Positions 25,605-40,300 of a DNA stretch of 64,000 nt are shown in pieces. Every line of letters starts with the position of its first letter. Within the stretch, counting starts at the first letter, position 1. A program made the translations under genes and the position numbers. Source of the DNA: Panonychus citri (lineage: Eukaryota; Arthropoda; Arachnida; Trombidiformes; Tetranychidae). The stretch spans positions 186,001 through 250,000 of the forward strand of contig NW_026515438.1 in assembly GCF_014898815.1 (NCBI RefSeq), in the 5' to 3' direction. The notes below the pieces were generated by a model. The model was not told the DNA's origin. It searched no databases and worked only from the letters and a program-made list of their open reading frames with translations.

Positions 25605-28600
25605 TCAAGATACACTTTTATCCTTTTTATGGCGAAACAGGTAAGTCACCCAATAGACAACATTGAAGAGACAAAACATTAACGGGAAAAATATTCTTGA
25701 TACAACGTCAATACGTTTTGATCGAGTGGGAAATTTTGACCACCAACGGGAAAATATATTTTTATTTGAGTATTCGTTTCCTTTGATAACCAGTGGCCTC
25801 TGTAATGGGAGAAAAGTAAAGTAAAAAGTACGAAAAGTTATATAATATTAAATCGAATATGGACATTTGATTGGATGGATACTTTGGGGTAAACTTAATG
25901 ATCGACATTCTTACCAATGCATAAGAAGTTTCATCTGAAATAACGTTACCATCTTTATCCCATCGCCTTTGGTATCTCATACCGTTGAATTCACGTGCTG
26001 CTCGATGGGCATCACTTCGAGAAGCATAATTTACCAAAGCAAATTCAAGTAGAGCACCGAAAACAAATGCTAAACAAACACCGGTCCAAACATCAATCGC
26101 TTTAATATAACTAACCGGTGGTAGGGAAGCGTTAATACCCGATATTTGGGTTGCCATTGTGAGCAAAGTTGTTACACCAAGAGAGACTCTGGCAGGTATA
26201 GCATTTGGATCCAACCAGAATGATACCCAAGAGACAATTACTAACATACAACAGGGCATATAAATTTGAATTAAATAGTAACTGAATTCCCGCTTAAAAT
26301 CAAGGAAAACTTTCAGGCAACTGTATTCGCCCGTGTTGGTCCGACTGGTACAATAGGCAGTCTTTACTTTCTGTAGGGCAAATCGAGGAAGATGAAGATT
26401 TGATGTTATCTGTACAGGGTCACCATCTTTCCAACGAAATACAAGGTCATCAGTTGTATAACCATCTATTAATAATAATTAGAAAGATGAGAGAAAGAGA
26501 AAACTTTAATTAACATATTCAACCATTGAGATTATTTAATCAAGACAGGAAACCTTAATCCTTTGATCCTAATTAATTTATAATTGAACCACCTTCCTTA
26601 ATTAAGCTAATTTAATCACTAATTCAAATAGTTAATCTTTAGCTTTACTGTTAATTGAGCAAAGTCAACATTTCTCTTGCGTTTTGTATCTAAATTTTAT
26701 GACACTTTTCATGAAATGAGTTCTAATGAACTTTGGATTATCACTAGGCATACTGCAGCGACAGTAACGTCTGAGCGCGTGTATGCTGAAAAAGGAGAGA
26801 AAGAAGAGAAAGAAAGAAAGAGACTGAGAGAAAGAGACTGAGAGAAAGAGACTGGGAAGAAGAAGAAAAGAAACTGAGAGAGAGAAAGAAGAAGAAGAGC
26901 TGAGGAGAGGACTGGAGAGAGCTGGAGAGGACTGAGAGAGGACTGGAGAGGACTGAGAGAGGAGAGCTGAGAGATTGAGAGGGACTGAGAGAGAGGAGAG
27001 GAGAGAGGAGAGGAGAGGAGAGAGGAGGAGGGACTGAGGAGAGAGACTGAGAGAGGACTGGAGGGACTGGAGAAGAGAGAGAGAGAAAGACTGGAGGGAC
27101 TGAGAGAGAGAGAGGAGCTGGGAGAGAGAGGAGAGGAGGACTGAGAGAGGACTGAGGAGAGAGAGAGAAGAGCTGAGAGAAGGGACTGAGAGAGGACTGA
27201 GAGAAGAGAGAGAAGAGAGAGAGAAGAAGAGGAAGAGAAGAGAGGACTGAGGAAAGGACTGAGAGAAAGGACTGAGGAGAGAGAGAAGAAACTGAGGAGA
27301 AAGGACTGGAGAAAGGACTGGAGAAGAGAGAAGAGAAAGAAGAAGAAGAAAGAGAGAAGGAGAGAGAGGACTGAGAGGGACTGAGGAGAGGACTGGGAAG
27401 GGACAGGAGAGAGAGAAGAGGCTGAGAGGGACTGGGAGAGGACTGGGAGAGGAGAGAGAGCTGGAGAGAGAGGAGGAGAGGGGACTGAGGAGAGGACTGG
27501 GAGAGAGAGAGAAGGGCTGAGAGACCGGAGAGGACTGAGAGAGACTGAGGAGAGAGAGGAGAGAGGCTAAGGAGAGGACTGGGAGAACTGAGGAGAGAGA
27601 GAAGAGAGGAAGAAGAGAGAGAGAGAGAAGGAGAAGAGAAGAGGACTGAGAGAAGGACTGAGAGACTGAGAGAAAGGACTGAGAGAAGAGAAGAGAAGAA
27701 AGAGCCAGGAGAGAAAGGACTGGAGAAAGGACTGAGAGAGAAGAGAAGAAGAAGAGAAGAAGAAGAAGAAGGACTGAGAGAAAGGACTGAGAGAGAGAGA
27801 GAGAAGAAAGAGCTGAGAGAAGAGACTGAGACTGAGACTGGAGAAGAAGAAGAAGCAGGAGAAAGGACTGAGAGAAAGGACTGAGAAGAGACTGAGAGAG
27901 AGAAGAGAAGAAGAGAGAAGAGAAGAAGAAAGGAGACTGAGAGAAAGAAGAAAGAGACTGAGAGAAAAAGAAGAGAGTGAATTAAAAAGAAAGAAAGTAA
28001 AAGAAAGAGAATCAAAAATTTGTAATTAGCGGTAGCGCGTACTATGGTGATAGATGCTATCGCTATCTAGCGTGAAGAAAAATTTTAAGGGTGGGCCAAT
28101 CTGCAAAACTATACAGGTGATGAACCATCATCTGAACCTATTCTGAATTCGGTAAAGATTGGACCAAAATTACGATCGCTATCGTTCCACGAAATTTTGA
28201 TTTTTCGACGTAAGGTCTTCGCTTACGCTCAGACAATTAATGATCATCATTAAGCCAAAATAATTAAAAAATTTCGTATATTAATCTCAGATCATTGATC
28301 AATCGTTGATTCAGGATGATCAAGCTCATCTTCATACTGAAATTTATCATTTCTAGTATGAATTGCAATATGAATAATTAACTAAATCAACAACTGAAAT
28401 GATGAGCAACTATTTTGAGAAAAAATATCAAACTAACAATCATGAAGATTTGATTGGAAATTGTGGTTTATATTAATAATTTGGTTAACATTGACAAAAA
28501 AAGATTCTGATCCATGCTTTTGACAGATTGATATTCAATTCTTATTTAAATCATTTGGAAATCAATGATTCATTTTTCTTTTTCATGGTAATCAGATTAT

Positions 28601-31600
28601 TTAATTTCTATCTCTCTATTTTTCTCAATGAAAAGTTATCAATATCATTGTGAATTCTTAGAAATAGAAGCAAAAATTTGTGACTGAAGAAAAAGTTCTT
28701 GGTAAAATTCAGCACTTTAAACTATTCATGTTTCAGATTATCAGCTAATTTCATGATATGATAAATGAATAATATCACTGACAGAAAAGAGAGAGGGAAA
28801 TAGTAAAAATCATTAGCAAGAAAATGTATTGACATTATTAAACTTTAGGGTTCATATTCAGGTTGAGAATATCAATTTGTTCATCATCATGGAGGAGAAA
28901 CCTTTCCACCACCATGTAAAATATTTCTCAAGATTTATATTCAACTCTTAATGACTGAGTTCACTTCATTAACAGTCAACTATTAACTCTGATGAGAAAT
29001 CGTCTCAACTTATTGTTCAACTTGACTTTCTCTGTATATAAGAAATGATCAGATTAACTTGGATTCCCTGTTGATGAAATATGAATTTTTCATGAAAAAA
29101 AATAAGGAAGAAGAAACGATTTTCTATTAAGATTCAATTTCCATTGTAAATAATTTATCAAATGAACTAAAAATATCGACAGCAAATATTTTCCAAAAAT
29201 GAGTTAAAACTTTTCTTTTTTCCTCTTTTCTTATTATTATCACATTTACACTCCCCTGATACCAGGGAAAAAAGTTCATTAGATTCATCCTCAAGATTTA
29301 GAATCTGAAACTTATATTAACATCTTCTTACTGTTATTATTATTATTATCATTTGCTTTTCTCCCTCATTTGATAATAATAATTCACCTTCACCATGAAA
29401 TTTATTCAGATTGAGATAATTTTGATCATCATTCATTTTCGTCAGCAGAAATTTCCATCTCCATGTTTACTAGATACACTTAATTATGAAAGTTTTTCAC
29501 TTGCGTGTTGATATAAATTGTTTATCATCAAATCTGTTACATTATCGTTGAATCTGAATGAACAATTTGACAACCTTTCATGGCCAATTAAGATATTACC
29601 ATGTGTATACATTGAAAACTGAATACTTTACATGTAGATACCATGATGTATGTTCACAAGGATAATAATAATGATGAATAAAATTACTCATTGTTTCAAT
29701 TTACACTTTAGACAGCAATTAATGATTAAAATTCTGATGAGTTGAACAGCTCAAATTCAGGAAATCGCTTCTTTTTTTGCATGTAAATGACAGAATTTGA
29801 AATTTCTCCATCATGAAGAGACAAACTCAAATTATTAACATCTCAGATCAATTCAATATTTCTCAGTTCATTTAAACCTAATTATCAGCTACCATCATGA
29901 TAAACTTCAATCAACATCACAATCACATCACATGGTATCATCATGAAATAAAATCAATTGAAAACATTTTTCCTCCTACAAAATATTCAAACATCAATTA
30001 TGGTTGAAAATCATCATTAATATTGTGACGATGGCGAGCAAGATATGAATTAAATTACATGCAGGTCAATTAGCACTTAATAAAGGTCACGTTTACCATG
30101 ATCTAGATTATTCAATGATTATGAATTAAAGTTATGATTTTCAACCTTCAAAAATAAACATGATAAATGTGATATTCATAAATTTCATGAGGACAAAATA
30201 CAAACATTTCGAGTTGAGTTTTGAATAAAAAATGATATGATAACAATCAAGTAAATGAAATTAAATAAACATTTAAAATTCTGGTCAGATTATCTCAGGA
30301 CAGTTTAATCGCCCAAAATGGACAGTCCGAATTTTCCTTACCATCAGTAAATCATAATTATCGTAACAAGCAAAGGAAAATGAAATGTTGTTATTACTTG
30401 AAGGTGACATTTTTATCTGATGACAAATTAAAATAATTGTCCAATTCTCGGATCAGTTAAATTGCCCAGAAATTAAGTTATCATGGTTTCAGAATAGCAG
30501 AACTTCACTTGACATTTGAATAAACAGAATTGAGTATTTTCTTTGAATCTCGAAGATTAATATTCAACTTTAATTCGTTTCTTACTCTCATTTTGTTTCA
30601 GAAATTGTTGGATTTTAAAATGTTCCTTGGCCTCGAATGGTTGAAAGCATCTCTTATTTTCGTACTCAGATCGTCGTTAAGAGTAAGTCAACAGGTAATA
30701 GAACATATTAAGGTCCACTTCTGGCTGATTCGTAAGTGGGGCAAAGATCGAACTCATATCAATAAAGTTCGAACTTGGAAGTTTGATGAAAGTTTAATTG
30801 CTTAGAAAACAGAGACAAATATTCACGAAATCGCTGATTAGTTTTGTATAATGTTCGTTGACTAATTTTCTCTTACATACAAATGTATTAATAGTTAAAT
30901 TGACTCGACAGAACGAAAAAAGTTCCAACTGAACATTATTTACCTTTTATTTTCTGATCCCAGGGTAATCGATTTTCAAGTTTTACGATTTTCTTTTTCC
31001 TCAGCTAAATCGCAAACAATTGACTGATTATTGATTTAATTCATCAAATACAATTGTTTTACATTCTTACAGTTGAGATGATCAAGATTAACTATTTGAT
31101 TGTTTGATTCAGTTATAAGTTTGGCTGTTGTTAAGTAACAGTTAATTTATCGTAATCCCTAATTGTTGTTGTTAATGAAGATACTAAACTTAATTAAATA
31201 AACAAGTATCATCCTAAATTAGTGATTAGATTTGTTTTTCTTTCATTAATTGTTATTCAAATTGATTATTTAGACTTTTTTCAATCAACTGAATTGATTT
31301 TGTTCAACTGTTGAATAGCTTTCAGTTGTTAAGTAATTATTGTAATTGTGAAAAGTTTTTTCATGAGTGATTAATAGGCAACAATTAACAGTTTAATTAT
31401 CATTGATTTAGTAAAATGTAATGAAAAAAAGAAGAGGAAAAGGATTAATAGATGATTAATTTTAATTGTCAAACTTGATACACTTCAACAATTAACTTAA
31501 TAATAAGAGGGACCAGTGTCACCTTATGTCAGGTAAATTATTACATAGACATTTGTTGTTACCTATTAAATGATAATAAACTGTCACGATATATTATATA

Positions 31601-33980
31601 ATTTAGTTAATTATGATAATTTAATTTCTGATAAGCTGCAATTTACTAAATTAACATGAAACTGGTAAAATTAATTACAGTTGAAAGTTGATCAAAGGCT
31701 AATGAACCAAAACAAATCTGAATACTTTTTGATTGGAAAGTGCATCCAAAGATTGCCTATCTAACTATTTCAATCTTAATCTCTATTATGATTTAATGAT
31801 TAGATCTAAATCAATGAGCAATTAAGATTATAATCTTAATTGTTATAACAATTAGATTTAAGACTAATCAGACTAGGAGAGACACTTTGTATTGAGAGAT
31901 TAGTTATGGTCAGACTATGGTCAACCAGGTAAGTTTAGAATCATAATCTTCCTCTAACTACCGTGATAATTTGATATTAATCAGAAATTGCTCTAATCAA
32001 CTAATTGTTTATCTCAACAAGAGCAATTGTGAGCTTATTCGTTATTATTATTTGTGAGATTCAATTCAAATTGTCGATCAAGAATTCAGGGTCAACCATA
32101 TAAACTCTCAATTCAATTTGTCCAATCTGATATAAGGAACAATTAGTGAATCAGTTGCTACAATTAAAACAGTTCTTCTTGATAATTATCATCGAAACAA
32201 AGATTAGATAAAATCGATGATAATATTATCATTATCAAATCAATTTGATTACGATCATTTAATTGTATTTTCTTCTCAAACAAATTGATTGACTGATTAC
32301 TTTCGATTAATCTTAATTTGATCATGAACCAACTGAAGATACAATTGAAAATTCAAATGTACCAAAAGATTAGATTAAAGTTTGATACAAACACTGACCC
32401 ATTTACTTGACCATTATGATGATTAGATTATGACCATAATAAGAAAGTATATTTTTAATCTAATGAAAAGTTTATGGTGAAAATCAAGGTTATAATATTA
32501 ATAGAATCGTAGCCAATGGTCAAGCATAAAGTATTATTTGCCTTTGTTTACAAAATTTTCTTTTTCCTTCCTTGACCATTACAATATAAATCATTGGAAA
32601 AGTGAAAATGAAACAGTTTTTTTCAATGAATTTCAATCTAATTGTAATCAGTAAATTGATGGACATCAAGTAGACTTGTAAATAAACTGAAATGACCACA
32701 CGGTTGCTTAGTGATTATGATGTTTTTTTTTCATCGAAATTATCATTTCATCAATTCATTAATTGAATAATATAAAGGTAACTACAATTCAGCTAATCGA
32801 TTAATCAATATTAATGATGGTCATTAGAGTTTGGAAATTTTTCCAGCCATTTAATTGTTACCACCAGAATATTAATTGTGATAGAGCTCAGTTGAAGCTC
32901 AATCAACGATAATCATTAAGTAAATTTCCATTCTGATTGTTGATCAACTATATTAAACTTCAACTATTAAATTATTAGATTGGTAACTTTTTCATTCTTG
33001 ATAATTTACTCGATTTTCATTCATTATTAATTTAATGTCAATGTTTTAGCCTCGAATAGAAGACAGTTTACAACTTTTAGAACTTTTCTTCGTCGAATTC
33101 AGTTATTGTCCTGATTAAGACCTTGATATGTCAGTTTAAAGTTGTATCTTCTCTTATGATGATGATGACAAGCGACTTGTCAACATGCTTATCACTCACA
33201 ATTATCAGTTCCATAGATGATAAGATGAGTGAGCTGATGATTTTTGCTCTCTCTCTCTCTCTACCTTGGATATTAATTCTAATAATACTGATGATAAACT
33301 AATGAGTTACATAGATGATTAGATGAACATGATTTTTTCTCGTCTCGTTTGAGTTGGAACTTTCCTTTCTGATTCTATGAAAAGAAAAAGGGGAGAAGAA
33401 AAGTTTCTATTGTAACAATTGGATTGTCGATGTAATTTCCATGATGATGATACATTAATTGTCAGTTCGATATTCAGAAACATTTGCTACAACATGACGA
33501 AGAGATTAATTCTTATAAAGAGAAAAGAAAAGGAGAAAAAAAGGAGAAAAAAACTTGTTCACATTCTGGAACCCTGGACATTGGTCAGTATCGTTTATTG
33601 CATCTAAACGAGTTCAATAATAAGAGTCAAGTATTAGCAGCAATTAAGTAAAACATTAACCACTTCAGGAAAGAAAACATTAAATTATCCCAATCCAATC
33701 ATGGTAATCATTTATATGCTTTGCCAATGTAATTACAATCAATACAAATGTTGTAAATTGTTGACGAAATAACCAATTAATTATGATTAATACTTGATTT
33801 GCCTTCAAAATAATGTTCAATAGGTTAATCAGTGTACTTAATTGTTTCACACAATTACCAATTATTAGCAATATAATAACAGTAAATTCTGTAATAGATT
33901 AGCAAGCAAAACGAAACCAATCAAATGGAATCAAAATGTTAGAAAGAAAGTCGAAGATAATTCAAGTCCTAAATCAGATC

Positions 33981-34013
<33 letters not shown>

Positions 34014-35273
34014 ATATCCTTTTTCTTATATCATTAACGATTATCATTAATACCTTAGACTGAAGGCCAATGATTTAGAAATAAATCAAAGAATTAGCAT
34101 AAAAAATATCAACAGTAAATTCGGTGAATTGAAGTGTAAAAAAGTCGAGAAATAAAAAGTTCTAGTAAAAGATATGACGTGAACCATCATTAACCAAATC
34201 AAATATTTAAATTTCTCATCATGATGAGATTATTGTGGATATAATCATGAAAATGGTAACAATTTAACTTGAATTTAATCAATATAATAACACCAAACTA
34301 TTGAACTAATCATGAAAATGATCAATCTAATAAACTGTAAACAACAATTTTCAAGGTTGAAACCATTAAAAATCAATTGTCAATGATTAAATTCAGTTTA
34401 TAAATTGTTGACAAAGTGACAGTTAATTCAGTTAGTTCAAAGTAACCCTCATGATGATGATCATCAATGAAATTCAGTCCCATATTTTCACGGTAAAACG
34501 AGCATTAATGTTATTGGTTGATCAGAACTTCCAGTTTCAAATAGTCGTACTAATAATTGAATGTTAGTCTATCATGATAATAATTTAACTCCCAGTTTAT
34601 ATTATTATTATCATGTATTTGTCTACAGAAAAGGTATGAAAAAAGCAGAGTCAAGAACTGAAATGGAAAGAAGAAAATTCCTTCTGACAATATTATTATT
34701 ATTTCAAGTTCGAAATCTGAAAAGTTCTAAAGTTGATAAATGATTTTCTAGGTAGAAGTAAAAATGAAAAATCTCCTCTTAATACCAAGATTTCTTTATG
34801 GGGGTAGAATATTTTTTTTCGATTCTCCATGAAAAATTGTAGGAACTTATTGTTTTTTTTTCGGTAACAAAGTTTCCAAATTTTCTTTGATCATCTTTCA
34901 CATCATTATTATTACTATTCTCTACTTTTTGGAATCATCATCAGTTTACTATTCTTACTTTTTTCCCCATGTTTTTTATACTTTTCTTAAGTTCCAACTC
35001 TCATCTTGAGTTTCTCAATGATTCTCAAGCTTTACCATGATGATGATGAGAGGGATTACTTGTCATTAAGAAAACCTTAACTATTTTTACGCCTAAAAAC
35101 TAAGTTTTCCAACAAATCAATTGGATCTTTGGTGTTTCAACTATTAACGGTTTTTTCTTACTCACACCTATTCAAGTGCATCTTTGATTTTGACTGAATC
35201 CATTTGAAATGAGGATAGAAAATAAGATGAGGGTGAGAAGATGAAGGTGTTCATGGAGTTGAAGGTGGTGATT

Positions 35274-35313
<40 letters not shown>

Positions 35314-37301
35314 GAGATGAGATGAGATGAAGGAACTTTAGAAAAGATGATGAGGATAAGAAAAAGAGAATGAGTGAAATTAAATCTTTTTTTCTCGTTT
35401 TCTTTCATGAAGATTCTGTGTAACGAAACTGATAATCATCACCATGAGGAGAGACTGATGAAGGTTCTGATCGAACAAAATGTAAAGGAAGAGAATGAAT
35501 GAAACTTTAGGTTCCACTTTTCGGCCTTTTGAAAGATGGATAAAAAAAGAAATGTAAGTAAGATAAATGAGAATAATAAACAAATGGTCATTCTCATCAT
35601 TCTCATGGCATCTTCATTATATTTATTTTCTTTCTTCATCTTCCTCATCATTTTTATCCCTCGAGTCACATTGATTGGTTATGATTCTTTTTAATCCTTC
35701 ACCTAAAATAGAAGCAAATTAAGTCCAACCTCGATTACTTATGGATAATCAATGAAGCCTCATACGAGATTAAGTCGATGATGATAATTAGGAAGATAAT
35801 AGAAAGAGCAAGAGAAAGAGAGGGAGAGAGAGAGAGAGAAGAAATCTTAATATTCAAATTTTGTTCTCTTTCAGTTTGTCGATACTTTGAACTCGAGGAA
35901 ACCAATAAGACAAAACGATAAGTCCATTGATAAAGATGAAGAAGATTAATGAAGATTAATAAGAGGAAAAAAGGTCAACAAATAATTGAGATGATGAATC
36001 ATGATAACTCATTTGATGATAATGAAGATGAAACAACTGAGCTGAGAAAAAAGTTCTGTTGCTTCCATGATGATGAGTTAAACTGAATAATATTCCTGAT
36101 TGATTAAAGAGACTCTAATAGATAATGTTAATGAATGGTAATCACCCTGATACTTATCATTACCATGATGATACCAAGATGATAATAATAGGATATAAAA
36201 TATATAATAAGTTTGACCAAAGAAACTTAAATGAAATCACCATAAGAACCTAAAGAAAATGATGAAATATTATCTAACCTTATATTCTGATACTTGAATC
36301 AATTAAGATTCTATTGATAGATTAAGAGTGAGTAATTATCATGATTAACTATTAAAATCAATGAGTTACTTAATAACTGATCTCTTGAATCAACACTCAA
36401 TAGACATAACCAGTAATCATGATCATCTAATGATAACTTAAATTGACCTAAAATCCAGGAATAGATGAGAAGTTTATATAAACTCACAATTCCCTGTCTA
36501 TAGAATTGAGCTCATGAATCAAAATGTAACAATGGCTTCGAAATTTGTTGTATAATTATTCATGCTTACGATTCCAAGGATAGAGTTTCCTGAGAATTGA
36601 TGAATTTGGGAAACAATAGCTGAATTTTTCCCCTCTGTAATACAATTAAACTCACTGCCCTCGGGACATTTTACATTTAATAATGAGAGAATGTAAATTA
36701 AACATGTAACATGATAATGATTATATTAGTGGTATTATTATTGCAATAGAGTCTCTTTTAGAACAGAAGAAAAGTTTAAATGATTATTTGAGCTTTTTTT
36801 GCTTCTCTCGATTCAATTTCGTCTTCCTGTAGAGCCTGAGGGTAAATTAAAACTTTACTACTGATTAGAAACTAACGAGAACTGTTAATGATAATTTTGC
36901 CGTTGGAATTCATAACATGGAAGTGGATTGGGCTTCTTTTTATTTCCTTCTTACATGTATTTCATTCAGGAAGAGGTTTTCTTATTCTTCTTTTGAGAGA
37001 AAATGATGGAAATTCTGATACGATGAACAAATATCATGCTCTAGAATGATGATGATAAGTTAAGCTGTGGTAATAAATCTAACGGTTATTAGTATCGAAC
37101 TTTTTTCAGGACAATTTATGGCATTTTTTGTGGTTCTATCACTTTTTCCCTTCTTTCTCAATGTCTTGATATTTGTTGACCATTGGTCAGGTCAAATTGG
37201 ATAGAAAAAGATTCTGTAAACTAACTTACAATAGGAAATATGATGAGAAACAAAAGGCAATATATTAAGGAAAATGAGTTAGATATTTACTACCAAAGAG
37301 G

Positions 37302-37332
<31 letters not shown>

Positions 37333-40300
37333 GAGAGAGAGAGAGATGGGTGTGGACATATTGGATAATAAGTGAGAGTAAGAATGAGAAATAATTGAAA
37401 ACCAAAAGGACGAAAAATTATTTGTCGAATTATTTTACTCATGTTGATCAGAAATTGATCGGATACTTGATGCTTTTAATGGTAAAACCAAGTTGATGGA
37501 AAATGAATGAACATTAGATGAGAATAGTATAAAAAGAACGACAATCAAAGCCGATAACCATGAAGAAATATCATGAAAATCATTTGAAAAGAAAATGGTG
37601 ACAATTTGTTTGCATTATTTTCATTCTTTTCGAGTTAGAGTAAAGAAAATTGGAGAGAAAAACAAAACTGGACACAAATGTCCATCTTTATATTAGCTAA
37701 TATTATACTGACCATATAGTGAAAGTGTGAAAGGCTCATTGAATGGTCAAATCGAGTATGAAAAGTTAACTGTTAGGGTTGAGAATTGAAAATGATGATA
37801 ATGGTGATGAGGTGAAAGAATAAGTATTAAAAAACTAAAAGATATTATTAATAATATGAAGATGATGATGGTCATCATTTTTGTTTTATATTCACACAAA
37901 GGGTTGACCATAAAAGTTATCATTGGACCATAAAGGAAGATGATCATTACGAGTACATTTCAAAAATGGAAATGACCATCGAAATGAATCAATAAGATGA
38001 TCAGTTTTCCTTGGTCAGTCTTTTTCTTCAATCTCTCAAGGATCAAGAGCAGATTGAAAAGTTGACTGGCTTTGTGAGCGATTTGCTTTCTTCATCATCA
38101 CTTTTTCACTTTTAACCTGAGCTTAGCATTGAACTTTTTCCTTGTCTCCTATTATCACTGAAAATTTTGTCTCAGAATTTGCTTGAGAAAAAAAAATAAA
38201 CTTAAGGTTTTTCATATCAAGATTTTGGACCAGGAAAATATAAACTGAGGTCGTTGATGCTTGGGTTATTTTTGATTGCCTGTCAATGGCAATGATATGT
38301 ATCACTTTCTGATAGATTCAATTGAATGAACAATTGGAAAAACAAATAATACTTGTAGGTTTAAGATTCTGATCATTTCGTAACTTTTTCTCCAATTGAA
38401 TCATGATTATCATGATGACGATATTTTTGTTTCTGACATTCGACCAATGAAGGAATAAAGATATTTCCATCAAATAAGCTTATGGAAAAAGAGCAAACTT
38501 ATTATCCTCCTTATTCGTACAAGATACATATTCAACTCGAATCGAAATGTTCACAAGAAAAGAGTTCGAACCAAATTATCTTGTACAGATTGAATAATAA
38601 TGTTTAAAGAAAGAAGGTCGATTTTTTTATTGTTTTTTCTTTCTCTTTCTTTCATTGTCACCATCATCATGATGATCTGAATTTTCTTGTTCCGTTTCAA
38701 CTCGTGTTTTCAGGGGGTAAAACTCTGATTGAATATGTTACCCTGATGGATTACATGATGAGACAATTCCCAAAATTGGGTGAGGTTTGAGTTGTAGAAA
38801 TGCAATTCAATCAAGTAGCAATTTTATTCAAGTACAGAATAGCAGTTTAAGTTCAATGTAATGAGAAAATTTCTCTCCCTTTCCATTATCGAAATTGATA
38901 TTTTTTTTCTTGTATCTTTTTCACAAGTTAATAAAATTCTCTCATCTCTCAAAGAAAGAGGGGACAAAGGTCATTTATCGACCATGATAATGTCCTAGTG
39001 ATCTACTCGAAACTCTGACCATCTCTATTTACTCTCGTTCCTCTTTTCAGATCCATGGAAAAGGTTTGACTTATTGTTTATGAAACTGTAACAAGGTATC
39101 TAAAGAAAAAATCATGTTATTATCATTGATTATTCATTGCATTGCATTAGTATTCACATTGTTTACACAATATAGCTTTTTATGTTCTTCCTTAATGACA
39201 TTTTTCATGTCCAATTTCAGGTAGATAGTCACTTTGTGAACTTAGATGAACAAGGTAAATTCAATGTAAGTACCAATATTATCACCTTCTAATGGGAAAA
39301 TGTTAAGACAAGAGGATTGAATAAGAAACTCGAAAATTGATTGATAACAAACAACAACAATTCATTTGATCAGACAAATTGTTTGATACTGAAAATCATC
39401 AATAAAGCAAATATGGTGAACCCTTAAGGCTGCAAATATCAAATATAAATGGGAATTTACACCTTTTCATCAGCTGATTGTAACGTCAAAAAGATGAAAC
39501 TTTTAAACCTCCCATTTCAATCAGAACAAATAATAATAACAGTAAATCATCATCACCAGAATGATGATAAGTTGAACATTTGCTAAGGTGTAACAATGAC
39601 AATCCAAATACAGTATAAGAATAATAGTAAATGTTCAATAATCAAATGGTAAGAAAACTTTTTTTCCCTTTGATTCTTTGGTTTATCAAAAAATTCTGAC
39701 TCAATTTTCCCATGAAAAATAGAGACTGGCTGAGATTGATAAGGTTTCCAGCAAATGATTCTGATTATTTATCAACAATTTAATTCCTACAAAAAAAATT
39801 TGTAAGTCTTTTAATAAGCTCATACTAATAGCTATTGGATCATTACCATTACAATATACTAAGTATGTAATATCAACTGATAAATACAATGTTAATATAA
39901 AACTATCAATAAAAGTTCAATATGAACACCATGAAAGCACCAACAACCACCCCCAAGTTGCACTCGTAAAGTAGATACACTTAATTGTATTGATTATTTT
40001 ATCAATTTATTTTCTCTCATCAAACAATAAATCAAGGAAAATAATAATAATTTAAAAATGTTAACAATTTAATAGGATTGAAAATCATCATCAATTTGGT
40101 AACATTTTAAAATAAGTAAACCTTTTGGTTGAAAATCAATCATCATGGGGAAAAAAATGAAATCTCACAAGTATTAAACTGACCAGTGGTCAAACAATTT
40201 GTATATCGAAATATTCTGAACCATATTGTTTCCTCTCTTCCATCAGTTGGATTATGATGATGATGATGATGTATGTTAGCATTGTGTTAATAATAACCTG

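Noticed and set aside
26744..28015. 423-residue minus-strand ORF
   Set aside because: It is a translation of the polypurine repeat: only Ser, Leu, Phe, Pro and Val, with no domain.
30530..30805. 91-residue ORF in the GluCl intron
   Set aside because: No recognisable motif and no plausible splice context; length is expected by chance in this much intron.
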